Shown here piece by piece: positions 1 through 12,449 of a stretch of 64,000 bases of DNA. Positions within the stretch are counted from its first letter, which is position 1. Every line of letters begins with the position of its first letter. Location of the stretch: NCBI GenBank assembly GCA_016584305.1, contig JACEEZ010011927.1, positions 352,501-416,500 of the forward strand, read 5' to 3'. The translations under genes and the position numbers were made by a program. The notes beneath the pieces are model-generated. The model searched no databases, was not told the DNA's origin, and was given only the letters and a program-made list of their open reading frames with translations. The stretch is from Chionoecetes opilio (taxonomy: Eukaryota; Arthropoda; Malacostraca; Decapoda; Majidae).

Positions 1-235
1 GTAAAAAATCTCTTCTTTAAATTAGAAAAGAGATTTTAATCCGTGAGGGCTGGAAAGGTACTGATATTTACGACACGTTATTTAATAAGAATGTTACCCC
101 CCTCGGATGTCTGGAGGTAAATATTCGTGGGCGCGACCCCCCACCAATACCTATAGCCCTGGATATTCAGGTGGCCTGGATCAAAGGGTGCGGCAATGAC
201 CGGTCGCTCATTAAGGTGCAAAGTAAACACTGGGA
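1..235. repeat. Dispersed repeat module A, copy 1
   Basis: This stretch matches about 5,054-5,295 in the same orientation, with many small indels. Both copies start with a short hairpin (AATCTCTTC near the left edge, its complement about 20 bases on) followed by GTGAGGGCTGG, and both contain CTCGGATGTCTGGAG and ACCAATACCTAT. No coding capacity is visible. It is partial, because the window starts inside or at its edge. Confidence 0.6.
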
Positions 236-240
236 TGTAT

Positions 241-1704
241 TATTTTACTCTGACTGTCATTACACTAATTCTTATAACCATTACCATAAATGTAAAATAT
301 ATAAGTATAAATATAAGTAATATAGAGAAATAGATATAGTATATATTTATATATGAATAAAAATATGAATATATAATAAAATATATATCCAAAAAATAGA
401 AAATTAGTATAATAGGAGGGGATGAAGATATATATTAATTTAAATATATATTAGTAATAATATTTATATTATATTAATATATAATATAATATATAGATAT
501 AATATTATAAATATAGTTTATAATATAATATAATATATATTATAAATTAATATGATAATAGATTAATAAGATAATATAATTATATATATATTATTATTTA
601 TAATATATATTATAAAATTTATTATATATATATATATTTATTATATATATATATATAAATATAATATATAAAATATAATATAATATATATAATTTTATAT
701 ATATATATTATATATATATATTTATATATATATATTTATATTTATATTATTAAAAATTTTATATAATAAAAAAATATAATATTAAATATATTTAATATAA
801 TATTTTTATTATTTAATATATATATATAATAAAATTTATATATATATTTTATTTATATATATTTATTTTATATATAATTTTAATAATATTTATTATTAAA
901 ATTATATTAAAATATTTATTTTATATTATAATATTTTATATATATATTTTTTTATAATAATTATTTATATATATAATATATAAAATTTTATATATAAAAT
1001 AAATAATTTTTTAATTATAAATATTTATATATTATATATTTTTATTATTATTTCTAATATATATAATATATTTATATATATAATATTATAATAATATATA
1101 ATATATATTATATATATTTATATTTTATATATTTTTATATATATTTATAATATTTATAATATATTTTATATATATTATTAATATAATAATTTTTAAATAT
1201 ATTTTTTTATTTAATATATTTTATTTTATAATATATATATATATAATATAAATATATATTATATATATAATAAATATATATATATATATATATATAAAAT
1301 AATAAATATTTATAATTTTAAATTAATATATTATATATATTTTTATATATTTAATAATTTATATATTATTATAATATTATATTTTAAAATATATATATAT
1401 ATATATTTAATTTTTTATTATTTATATAAAATATATATAATTATTTAAATAATTTTAAAAATTTATATAAATTTATAATATATAATATATCATATTATAT
1501 AATAAAATTTAAAATATTTTTAAAATTATATATATTATTTATATTTTTTATTATTATTTTTTATATTTTATAAAATATATTATATATTATATATTATATA
1601 TATTATTAATTATAAAATTAATTATATATATTATATATATATATAATTTATAATAATATATATATATTTATAATATATATATTATATATTTTATTAATAT
1701 ATAA
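241..1704. repeat. AT-rich/TA low-complexity tract
   Basis: About 1.45 kb of almost pure A and T with no regular long unit; short TA runs alternate with A and T runs. It sits exactly where module copies A and B are separated by only about 110 bases in the second copy (5,300-5,410), so it looks like an expansion or insertion between A and B. Confidence 0.85.
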
Positions 1705-1810
1705 CCCCTACGATCCCTTTGTACGGATAAAACCCCCCTCACATGGGGGGGAAAAAAAAACCCCTTCCCAATTATGAGTGGGGGGTTGGGGGATAATTTC
1801 CAAAAAGGGG
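1705..1810. repeat. Dispersed repeat module B, copy 1
   Basis: Matches 5,405-5,515 directly: both hold a CCCTTTG...CGGATAA segment, a G-run of seven or more, and an imperfect hairpin ending in GTGGGTGGTTGG or its G-rich variant, followed by GGATAAT. This copy has more G/A homopolymer than the other. Confidence 0.5.
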
Positions 1811-4800
1811 GGCGGCGAAAAAAAGGGTCCCCCTCTGTGACATCACCTCAGGCCACATGGCCGGAACATTTTTAATAGTGGTTTGGGCACTTTGGTCTTT
1901 AGCTATTTTGAAATAACACCCTTTTAGAGTACAAGGGGAATATGCGCATACACCCTTGATCGGGGGGAGAGTACTCGATGTTATAATATCCCTGTATAGT
2001 CCCACCTTTGCTAAAAATGGTTTTAGGTTTGTTATCAGCGGGAAGTTCAGGTGGGACCTAGATAGTATACTAGTCTCCCTACCTTCAAATCGTATTAAAT
2101 TTTACTGAAAGACGTTTGAGGTAATATTTGACTGCCGTGTTTATACCATATTTATCCAAAAAATTTACACCTATGTCGGCTACTATTTTAGCCATTCCCA
2201 TGTTATGAGTTCCTATGATATTCTTCCATCCAACAATTTAGTAATATGATGGCGTTTTGGGTATTAGTATGGCGGGTGGTATTTGGGTGGAGAGCAGCTT
2301 TCAATTTCGTTCTTGTGACACCTAATTTATGCCCTCATGATTCTAGGTACATGACCTAATAATTGTGGTCATTTGTGTCCTATGGGGGCTGGCTGAGGCC
2401 AAGAGCTGATATCCTCAGTAAATACCTGCTTTTGTATTGTTTCTGATCCAAGAACTTCAAAGGATCGAGCTATCGCCTTTTAATGGAATTGTAAGACTAA
2501 ATTAGTATCTTAATTAGTTTGCTCAGTAAGGAAACCCTTTCTATGTCTATCACAGAGATCGTGATCAATTCAGATTCCCTTATTTTCTACCGACTATGTC
2601 TGGGCTGAGTTGGAATCTGTTTAGGATTATTATTACACTCCTTTCAGCCAGTAAGCGGCCTTTAAAAAACCATAATCCTGTGTTTCATTCAAGATATATT
2701 TTATTTCCTCGCGACACATTATTTTGGAATTTTCATTAGTGGCCGATGTATTGATTATGACTGAATACCACGTTCCTCTACTACCGGCTCACTAATTGGT
2801 GTGGCAAGAAATGGTTCCTTCCTAGTAATTCAGTAGGTTGTGCATGACTAGGAATACTCTTCTCTCCTTGGTTCGGCTTGGTGAGTATGTGGATGGGGTC
2901 CCATTATTACCTTAACCACCAGCACTGGTGAACATAGAGACGTTTATGTATTTTGATAGACCTTCCTTAGGTAACTGCCCACAATAATCAGTGCCCTATT
3001 ATTAATTGGAATGGACCCATACAACGTCTTTGAAGGCATTACTAACTGTTTAACACCATTATGCCCTCAGCAGTTTCAGCTGTGTCCTTTAGTCCATTAA
3101 CAGTTAAACTAATATACCAATATTATTCATTACTACAGCAGCTATCACCCTAAACTACATTTATATCTTCCTAATTGGACTAGGGGTTGCAACTATATCA
3201 ACTTGTTTCAAACCTCTGTATTGGCCAAGAAACCCCCTGATATGGCCTAAATTCACTTTATTAATTATTGGGTATTGTAATCATTCAGCTAACCCCCCCC
3301 CCCCCCCCCTATCTCCTGCTTAGATCGGATGCTTTGTGCCCACTTTGTCAAACATTGTCTTTACAATGACTGAACTGTCATTTTTGGCTGACCTTCACAT
3401 TCTTCTGCTGTTGGAGACTGCTGCTCGAACATACTCTTTATTAGTGACTGCCATTTTAACTACTGTAGGGTCTGGTTATTATCACTGTTATACATGACAA
3501 CAGAGCGATTTATAACGATTGTTTACATTTCTCCACAATTCTTAGCTTATAGGGAATGCAATTTGAACATGTTTACCAGGAGACCAGTTAGGGCAATGAC
3601 CAAGGCTCATTACCGTTCAACTCGTGTAACAATCTGAATATATCTTACGCTGGTGGAGGGTTTATGTTCCACTCACATAAGACACAATTTATTATTCGTA
3701 CTTCAATATTAGCAGCCTGAATTAGGGATTGTATGTCTATTTTGAGTTAGGTCTGAATGGCTTACTGGTAGGGCTGAGAAGTTTGAATCTTAATTACGGC
3801 TGTTTGATTTGCGTCACAGCGCGTCAAGATAAAGACCCACTAACAAGGGGATCTGTAAGAACTCTAAGGGTGGCTTTATAGCTGATTACCCGCTAGGTGT
3901 AATAATCCTTTCTCCCTGTGGGGGTTCCCTGTTCAATTCCTTGCAAATTTTGAGTTACAGCAGCTTTAGGCTGTTGATGGAATAGTGAAGCACACTCCAG
4001 CAATCCCTCATTATTCAACTATTCTATCGAGATATCTTTGACATTACGTGTTCATGGATTGGTCGACGCCAACATGGTGAATCATTCTTTAATACCAGCT
4101 GTCTTAATTGTAACTTCATATTGGAAGTAAACCGCCTCATATATATCCATTTGCTCCATATTACAATGTACCTGTCTTTAAATTAATATATCAATAGGTA
4201 TTGCCTTAATTTGACTCCTCACACTTATTATATTTCGTGTAAGCATTGCAAATTTAGCCGAACATGATCTTACTAATTTTCGCCCATGATTTGTTAATAA
4301 CTCACGTCAAATAAAATATTAAATGTCAGATTACGTCACTACATATATAAGGTGTTTAGTTGAATATTAATTATATCATCAGTGCATGGCGAAGCGCCGT
4401 TGTGCTGGCCTGTCAAGGTGCATACACCAGGCCTATGATCACCAGCACTTATACTATTAATCACTACACTAATGCTACGTATCTTCTGACGTCACTCTAC
4501 TACCTGGGGACAGTAGTTGACCGGCTGTTGATCGTTTTCGACGCCGTAAAACACCTCGCCTTCCGCTCCCAGAACCAGCCAATTGTGGTAGGCTCACATA
4601 TTACGCCTCATCACGACCTTTTTGATCACATTAACATCAATTTCCATCGGGGACCAATGAATAAACATCGGGGCACCAATTGTGGGAATTTATGTCACAT
4701 AACATATATTTAATGTGAGGTCTTACCTCATTCAACACCCATCGTCTATCTCATCCCGTAACGTGCAATACCCCCAGCTAATCAACTAACTATGATACTT

Positions 4801-5050
4801 ATCTGTGGATTAAGTGGTTGAAATCGCGCTGTTAGGCTTTTGATTAATAACTGCCTGTCTTGTGATCCGAAGTCGGTAAGCCATCTATCGGGCCGGCAGG
4901 TGAAGTCTGTCGGAGTGGAGGCGTTATTGTGGTTGGCGTGTCAAGAAGCTATTCTAGGCTATAATAGATGCAGCATGTGCTACTGTATATTCGCCTATTT
5001 CGATGAGACAAGTCCTATTGTTTTCACCTTATATGTACAGACATGAATGA
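1811..5050. other. Unassigned 3.2 kb between the two A/B modules
   Basis: Base composition is balanced and no reading frame above about 120 codons looks like a protein. There is a poly-C run of 18 at about 3,293-3,310. The frames at 4,360-4,713 (117 codons) and 4,840-5,046 (68 codons) have no recognisable motif and I do not call them genes. No tRNA cloverleaf, LTR or terminal repeat was recognised. Confidence 0.5.
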
Positions 5051-5053
5051 ATG

Positions 5054-5515
5054 TTACAAATCTCTTCATTATAATCAGAGAAGAGATGTTAATCCCGTGA
5101 GGGCTGGAAGTGTACTGATATTTACAGACACGTATATTTAATAAGAGATGTTACTCCCTCGGATGTCTGGAGTGTACTAATATCTCCGTGGGCGGCGAGT
5201 CCCCCGCTACCAATACCTATCGCCAGGTGTATAATTCCAGGTGTCCTGGATCTAAGGTGCGGCGGCCAATGACTCGGTTCGCGTCCAAATGTAAGATGTC
5301 AATGCTTAATAAACTCACCTGGAATGGCTAATTTAATTTATCCCATTACTTATCATTTACTTAACTTACCTTCATTATACACATTTACCATTATAATGTA
5401 TATTATATCATTCCCTACGCACCCCTTTGATGAGCGGATAATACACATGGGGGGGGGGAAACAAACCACCACTCTATCAATTATTGAGTGGGTGGTTGGT
5501 GGATAATCTCCACAG
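5054..5515. repeat. Dispersed repeat module A+B, copy 2
   Basis: Compact copy of the modules seen at 1-235 (A) and 1,705-1,810 (B), here only about 110 bases apart. The left edge has the AATCTCTTC hairpin and the right edge an imperfect hairpin (ACCACCACTC paired with GAGTGGGTGGT at about 5,466-5,496). This could be a short non-autonomous element of about 460 bp. A LINE RT remnant abuts its right edge, so the module may have landed in it. Confidence 0.5.
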
Positions 5516-5790
5516 AGTATGTGATATAACATAACCATGAAGAATAGCACTACTTATAGACATGGGAGAAGAAAAATGACAGTCTACATAAATTGCAATT
5601 TAATGATTAAAAAGGAAACTTAAGATGTAGGTACAGTCGAAGGGCTAAAAACAGATTGAGTTTAGTTTATAATACAAAAATTTATACCATAGTCTATCAA
5701 AAGCTTTTGATGTGTCAAAGGCAACATCAAACGTTTGCAACCCAAAATCCTGTAATAAACATGTAGATGAACAATTTTAGTTAGAAAAGC
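5510..5790 (-). pseudogene. LINE reverse transcriptase remnant
   Basis: Read on the minus strand, the segment encodes a degenerate RT core: FDVAFDTSKAFDRLWYKF (the first catalytic Asp motif of arthropod non-LTR RTs is usually of the form LDxSKAFDxxW), then a stretch ending SSPMSISSAILHGYVI, which corresponds to the conserved S-x-GVPQGSVISPTLF block. Stops and frame changes interrupt it. The coding part continues toward lower coordinates but is cut at repeat module B. Clade is not assignable; it resembles the Jockey-type LINEs common in crustaceans. Confidence 0.55.
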
Positions 5791-5884
5791 TATAAATCTC
5801 CATTAGACTCCGATCCTTACTGGAACCCATAACTGACGATCATATGAAATTTGTTAGCAGATAGACCCTTAGCAATCCAATTAT

Positions 5885-7717
5885 GGTTTCAAAAATATCT
5901 ATGTATATATAATATATATACTATATATATAATATCTATAATATTATATAATATATATACATAATATAACTATTGATATATAATATATGATCATAAATAT
6001 ATATATAATATTATACTAATATATCTAATCATATATATAATTATATTATAATATATCTAAAAATTATATATAACATATATCTAAAAATATATAATAATAT
6101 ATATAAAATATATAATAATATATATATACGTATATGATAAATATATATATAATATATTAAAATATATATCAGTAATATAATATAAAAATATATAATCATA
6201 TACTATAAATATATATATATAAATATATCTATAATATATATATATATATACTAATATATATATATAGATTATATATAATATATAAGTATATATATATATA
6301 ATATATATGAATATATATAACTATCAATATATATATAATATATATAATATAGTATATATATTATATATTATCATATTACTTATATATATATATTATATAT
6401 GAATATTAATATATATCTAATATATTCTATGATATATATATAATATAATATATATATGCTCTTATATATATACTATAATCTATATATATATAATCTCTCA
6501 TATCTCTATATACTATCTATATCTATCTCTATAATATATACTACTAATATACATAATATATATATATATCTAGCTATATATATATATATATAGATATATA
6601 TTATATTATATATCTTAGATCTGAATCAATCTCATCTTATATATACTGAATATCTATGATAATATATCTCCACCCATATATATAATATTCTATATATCTA
6701 TCTATCTAATATACATATATATATATATATATTATCTATATAATTAAGATATCTATATATGTATATGTATATGTAATGTTCTACTACTATATCTCTATAA
6801 TAAAATCTCTGTATATATATATATATACATACTACACTATCAGTATATATATACATGTCTATCTCTATACTATATCTACTAATATATATATAATATACTG
6901 TTATATATATATATATATTATATCAATATATATTCTATATATCATTCTATATATATATATATATATACATACATTATCTAGATATATCTAATATTATATA
7001 TTAACTTATATATAATATATATATATATTATATATTATAATTATAAATATATATATATAGTATATATTAATTTAATATATATATATAATGTACTACTATA
7101 TATGATACATACTATTATTATATATAATACTATCATATCATATATATATATATATATATAGATATTATATATATATATATATGTATATGTATAATGTAGA
7201 ATATTCCTTATATTCTATACTATATATCTATATATAATATAGTGTATATGTATATGTAAGATGTATAATGTCTCCACCTGGTATATATTAATATATATAT
7301 ATATACGTATATCTCATATATTATCTCTACTGTAATATGTACTAGTCTATGTATATTATACGTTAGCTTCTCTATATCTTATATCTATCGCTCTACCTAT
7401 ATTCTCTCTTACTCTCTATCTCTGACCCTATCTATATCTATTCGCCTATCTATATATCTCTATCTTCTCTAGTCTATCTCTATCATCTAGGTTATATATA
7501 TATATATATATATCTATATGTATAATATGTATAGTATCGGTCTATATTATATTATACATATATATATATATAGACATATATATATATATATATTATGTAT
7601 AATTATATATAATATATATATATATATACTGTATTATAGGTATATATATATGTATTATGTATATCTATATATTATACTATATATTTATATAATATTATAT
7701 ATATATATATGTATCAG

Positions 7718-7753
<36 letters not shown>

Positions 7754-7874
7754 ATATAATATATATGTATATATCTATATATGTATAGTATATATATATA
7801 TATATATATATTAACATGTATTTCTAGTATACTATATTAAATAATATGTGTATGTATATATTATATATATATTA

Positions 7875-7916
<42 letters not shown>

Positions 7917-7992
7917 ATTGTTATGTATATATATAATATAGTATATATATCTGTATGATATATATTATATGTAAAAACAATAAAAAAAAAAA

Positions 7993-8031
<39 letters not shown>

Positions 8032-8178
8032 AAAAAAAAAAAAAAAAAAAAATTATTTACTATATACTGCTATCATGCGTAATATATATATATTATATAT
8101 ATGTATATATATCTATACTATTTATGTATATATGTTATATATATATCACTGTATATGTATATATACTATATATATAGT

Positions 8179-8229
<51 letters not shown>

Positions 8230-8500
8230 GTATATATATATCTCTACCTTATATATATATATTATAATCAGCTTTGTCTGATGCTTATATATCCTATGTA
8301 TATATATATCTATAGTTATATATATATATATATATATAGTATATATGTATACTATATATATATATATTACATATATATCTATATGTCTATATCTAATATA
8401 TCTAATCTTCTTATAGATATCTCCCTATTAATACTATTATATCATATAAATATATAACTATAATATATATCCTTCTATATTATATAAATTATTATACTAT
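5885..8500. repeat. TA-rich satellite/microsatellite tract with embedded poly-A
   Basis: About 2.6 kb dominated by TA dinucleotides with scattered C/G interruptions, often of the TATATCTATA type. A run that is nearly all A (about 70 bases) sits at 7,979-8,051. Long open frames made of Y, I and H codons here are composition artefacts. Confidence 0.9.
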
Positions 8501-8530
8501 TATGATATGTGTAAATGTTTGTGTATACTG

Positions 8531-8775
8531 TATCTTGCTCGACGCCGAGTCAGACTGGCGATCCCATTCTCCTTATCGTGGTGCGAGCTTAGACCATTAT
8601 TACCGATATATGGAAATAATGGGACCCTCAAACACACACAACCGCGTCCCCCTGCTCAAGGGGGACGAGAACCGCCCGAGTTTTCTTGTGGAAAAATCCC
8701 CGGTAATGAATGAACCCGTGGATTGAACGCCAGAACACATAAAGGTGCCAGATGCGGTAACCAACCGAGCTTTTT
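8531..8775 (-). repeat. tRNA-derived SINE, family A, copy 1
   Basis: On the minus strand the right part (about 8,700-8,775) resembles a decayed tRNA head with a B-box-like GCGTTCAATCC. The body carries the family-specific blocks CCCTTGAGCA, a short GT-rich linker, GGGTCCCATTAT and ATCGGTAATAATG. The same blocks in the same order occur at 8,905-9,068, 43,405-43,640 and 43,690-43,940. Confidence 0.6.
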
Positions 8776-8777
8776 AG

Positions 8778-8779
<2 letters not shown>

Positions 8780-8854
<75 letters not shown>

Positions 8855-8900
8855 TTGTGTGTGTGGTGTGTGTGTGGTGTGTGTGCTGTGTGGTGTGTCA
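8780..8900. repeat. (GT)n microsatellite
   Basis: Nearly pure GT repeat of about 75 bases followed by interrupted GTGTGG units. It lies between two minus-strand copies of SINE family A. Confidence 0.95.
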
Positions 8901-8904
8901 ATTT

Positions 8905-9068
8905 CCCCCCCCCGATTGGTCTCTGTCCACGAGCGAGCTGGCTCGCGCGATTCGCCAGTTTTCAGCCCTCTCAAGTGCGAAGGCTTAGACGCTCACTTAT
9001 TACCGATCTTTGGGCAATGCTGGGACCTCACACACCACACACCCCCATCCCCTTGCTCAAGGGGGACA
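8905..9068 (-). repeat. tRNA-derived SINE, family A, copy 2 (body only)
   Basis: Minus-strand copy of the same body: CCCTTGAGCAAGGGGATGG, GAGGTCCCAGCATT, AAGATCGGTAATAA, then a tail of diverged sequence. The tRNA-like head is not recognisable, so the copy is 5'-truncated or replaced by the GT arrays on either side. Confidence 0.6.
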
Positions 9069-9200
9069 GTGTGTGTATTTGTGTGTGCGTATGTGGCTGT
9101 GTATGTGTGTGCGTGTGACTGTGTATGTGTGTGTGTGTCCTTCTCTCGCTCTCTCTCTCTCGCATTTTTTTTTCTTTCCCTCTCTCTTTTTGTCACATTG
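9069..9200. repeat. GT-rich and CT-rich simple repeats
   Basis: Interrupted (GT)n to about 9,139, then a pyrimidine stretch of CTCTCT and T runs. Confidence 0.85.
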
Positions 9201-9866
9201 GCTTCCAGAAAGACAAAGACGACATAAAATTTTCGAGAAAATAATATAAAATAAATATTAGGTGGACCCGACAGGAGCCGCGAGCCAAGAAAAACCTGGT
9301 TCAGCACACGAGTCTTTTTTGAAAGGGAATGACCGCGGAATGACTGGCTCGCTTGGAAAATGGAACCAATGAAAGGAAGTATGGGAGACTTTAGGAAGGG
9401 AGGAGGAGAAGGTAGCGGTGGTTGGACGACTATCAGGACAGAAAAGTTGCAGAAGAGTTTACAGTTATAATATCTTAAACTGCGATTGTAGCCAAGCCAA
9501 TATATTTGCAACGTTCAAGTAGAGTGTGTATAATTATGCGAACCTATGATATAAAATGACTGCAACGTAAGCTTTCTTTGAATATAATCATCAGTTAAAT
9601 CTATATACTTTTTGTATTAGATGTCGACGGGCGAATTGTCAGAGCAAGCGTATCTTTCTCCACCAACATATTTGGCAAAGATAGGCGTGGAGGCGAAAAT
9701 ATCCTGATATTCATTACAATGTTATTTGTATGATGCTTACCCAGTTAGAGTAGAACAGTGGCATGAGATGGTGAGTTTATGCTGTCTTTTATGGTGTATT
9801 TATCGGTGATTTTCATTTGGCAAAAGATTGTTTCAAATATAATTTTCCATCTTTTTTTATGTTTTG
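9201..9866. other. No gene recognised
   Basis: Moderate composition, no motif, no repeat partner within the window. Frames crossing it run into the neighbouring GT/CT arrays and are not credible. Confidence 0.4.
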
Positions 9867-10125
9867 ATTTGTGCCTATAACGCCTGTAGGCAATGGCCTC
9901 CATGCTCGGATAGTAGGCCCTGGAGGTTCACTTGAGGGCTGTGATGGTTGGCCCTCACCCGCAGTGGCGCAGCCAGGATTTTTATACTGACGCCTGTGAT
10001 TAGAGGGTCATGCCGAACCCCTGTGTCCTCCGATCCACTCGCAATCGAAGGTAAGTTTTAATGGGGCAGCATGTGGGTGTTGTTAAGCCACTCTACGGTT
10101 AGTATAGGAGCTATAGAGAAGGTGA
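9867..10125 (-). repeat. SINE family B, copy 1 (head truncated)
   Basis: The reverse complement matches about 40,785-41,035: shared blocks include GTGCCTATA, GGCTCTGGAGGTT or its variant, ACTTGAGGGCTGTGATGGTTGG, ACGCCTGTGATTAGAGG and CCCCTGTGTCCTCC, in the same order. The tRNA-like head seen in the other copy is missing or too diverged here (beyond about 10,110). Confidence 0.7.
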
Positions 10126-10729
10126 CCATGGCACGGAAGTGTATACAGCTGTTCTCTTCACAAAATGTGTCTTTGATGCCAAGGGAATTTTTTTAGCATG
10201 GGTACGCAATTCTGGTATGGGGATAATTTGTCCAATATTACCGACAAAATGGCCGTTTAGCCTAAATCGACTAGTGTAGGTAAATTGCCTATATCTATGT
10301 AATGGCTGCTTCTAGCTATAATTGCAGAGAACAAAAATTGTTCACTACACTTTTTTATACTTTATTATTGTACTTCTAAGATGTTTTACCTAGTTTTCGT
10401 TTGTTTTACCGTGAATGAATTATGTGCTAAATACCTATATTTTTGCTTTTCTTTCAGATTATGTGGTACTTTGATGATATATATAATTTAAAAACATCAT
10501 GGAGGGAGCGGAACTTACGCCAGCTACCAAAACGTAGAAATAAGTCAGTACATCAAAATTGTGACTCATATGTGGAGTAATTGATAGCAGAAAGAAAACA
10601 TACGGGAGTAATAAAAGTAGGAAAACAAGAAATGAAGCTTCAAAGCTTCGACTTGTGATGATACCGACCGATCTACATGGAACACTATAAAAAAGAGGGG
10701 AAGTGGTTTAGCATCTAGTCTAGACTATT
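10126..10729. other. No gene recognised upstream of the decayed gene
   Basis: T-rich, unremarkable sequence. A good 3' splice-site-like signal (TTGCTTTTCTTTCAG) ends at about 10,458, followed by a short open stretch beginning ATTATGTGGTAC; this may be the first visible part of the decayed gene downstream, but I cannot show continuity. Confidence 0.3.
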
Positions 10730-12170
10730 TTAAGAAATATTGCAGGCACAAAGAACAAAGTAAAGAGAAAACTTTGTTAAGGACATTTTAACTAATGAAA
10801 GTGATGACATAAAATATTTGGTAAGGCACTCAACTAGGCTAACACGTGAGGGTGAATGTTGTGATATATGTGACAACAAAAATAACAATGGTGATTTAAG
10901 ACTGTTAAGGATTTGAGAAAAGGCAAGTGCTGACAAAATCTTGTTAGCAGCACATTGCTTTGAGGATGAAGTTATTTTTCAAGGACAAGTACTTTGGCTA
11001 ATGTAAAGAGTCGATTTACAGCTGCTGTCTTGTATTACTCAGCATGTATGAGCAATTAGTTAATGAAATACCCCGGAAATACTGAACATTTTAAAACACT
11101 TAAAAAAAATACCACATTTAAAACAGCTTTTCAAAAATTACTATAACTATGTTTTGAAAAATTGACTTTTCCCGAAAAGGTTACGAGTTGTCAGAGTTTT
11201 CTTTATATATGAATTCTGAATGCCAACTTGAGGGCTCAGTTTCGAATAAACAGTTTAACATTTTTCTGATTCACTAAAATATTTTGGAGAGGATATAACA
11301 TTTACATATCCAACAGAGCGCTCAAAATCTCAACTCGTGTTTTCTAGTAAGACGACTGTAGCACAAACTGTCAAAAAAATCTGGACATCAAACCCCTTAA
11401 CAGTTAACAGATGGGGCAGAGCAACTAGCAAATGAACTTCAAAACTTTTATTTCCAACTTGAGGATAAATTATATGATGTGAATGAACTTGAAAATTAGC
11501 CTGTCACACTTTGACAACAATAGATAGACCTAAAATTTGGGACATCTTCTTCAAGTCACTGAATCATCAGATTCGAGATCATAAATATATCCAAAAGAAG
11601 AGTGACAAACTTTTCCAGATTATATATTACATTTTTCATAATGGCCTGAAGAAAACTCCATTTCATCTATGTACTGCACAAGCAATGCATGAAACATTCA
11701 TATCGAGAACTTTGTTTACATCACTGAACCACGTTGGTGTGTGCAGCAGCTATGACAGTCTTCAAAGAATGAACCATTCATTTTCTTGCAGCAAGTTCAG
11801 TGACACTCGCAGAAAATAGCAGTTCCATTTTCACCACATTTTGCACGTGATAGGTACTTTGTGTATCCATGGATAACTTTGACCATAAATAGGATACAAA
11901 GTCCGGCATTGATGGTTCATATACTAGACCTCTAGTTCTGTTCCAGAATGAACACCGGGAAAAATGCATATAACATGACTTGAATATACGTGACTGAGTG
12001 CTTAGTAAGCGCCAGAAAGAGTTGAATAATCTCTTGAGTTGCCAAAAACTTGCACTATTTATCAAACCTAAAGGAAGAGGAGTCATTAATCGTGAATTTG
12101 TGCCAGGAAATATCAAAGACATACCAAAAGTATCTAGAAAGGCAACCAATATTGATCGCATATGGTCACT
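10730..12170 (+). pseudogene. Decayed copy of an uncharacterised invertebrate repeat-associated gene
   Basis: Reading across all three plus frames gives ordered fragments: a CDICDNK-like Cys pair (about 10,860), a segment AAHCFEDEV, then FTYPTERSKSQLVFSSKTT (about 11,300), DRPKIWDIFFKSL...TPFHLCTAQAMHE (11,511-11,740), SMDNFDH (about 11,867) and GRGVINREFVPGNIKD (about 12,075). The order is like large uncharacterised proteins that recur in many cnidarian and arthropod genomes; that similarity is from memory and was not searched. Many stops and frameshifts make it a pseudogene. The best intact piece is 102 codons (11,511-11,819). Function unknown; its repetitive occurrence suggests a cargo or transposon-derived gene. 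Confidence 0.4.
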
Positions 12171-12185
12171 GGCGGTGACCATATG
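12159..12185. repeat. Perfect 11-bp inverted repeat
   Basis: CATATGGTCAC and its exact reverse complement are separated by 5 bases. It lies at the junction between the decayed gene and the Gypsy element. No T-run follows; it may be a footprint or chance. Confidence 0.5.
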
Positions 12186-12449
12186 CTTGTTGTAAATTGT
12201 TCAGATCGGAGCCCATAGTATCCGAGGAGGTGGTTGGTATAGTTGCAGAGTGGTCCGGAGTCGCGAGCTGAACATCAGTTTTCAAGACCTCCGACTCCGA
12301 GCGTGGTTCCTTCTGGTCGGAGCTTAGCTAGTTAAAGGGTTAATGAGGTTCTCTTGTGATGAAAATAGGCTGCTCGGGTCAGGTTCAATAACAGGAGGGG
12401 GAAGTCGTTCCTCGTAGGATGGGACTAGGTCTTTTATAGAAACAGTAAA
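12186..12449. other. Possible 3' end or LTR remnant of the Gypsy element
   Basis: Lies downstream (minus strand) of the integrase and contains no coding frame. It shows no clear match to the putative LTR at 15,290-15,705, so a truncated or different terminal region is likely. Confidence 0.3.

Noticed and set aside
2950..4340. Stretches that read as membrane-protein-like when TGA is taken as Trp, suggesting a nuclear copy of mitochondrial DNA
   Set aside because: No specific mitochondrial protein could be recognised; the open stretches are short and disconnected.
4360..4713. 117-codon open frame as a gene
   Set aside because: No motif, low-complexity start, and it lies in a region with no other coding sign.
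7518..7814. 98-codon frame rich in Tyr and Ile
   Set aside because: Purely a translation of TA repeats.
8656..9227. Cys/Val or His/Thr repeat proteins
   Set aside because: Translations of the GT/CA array.
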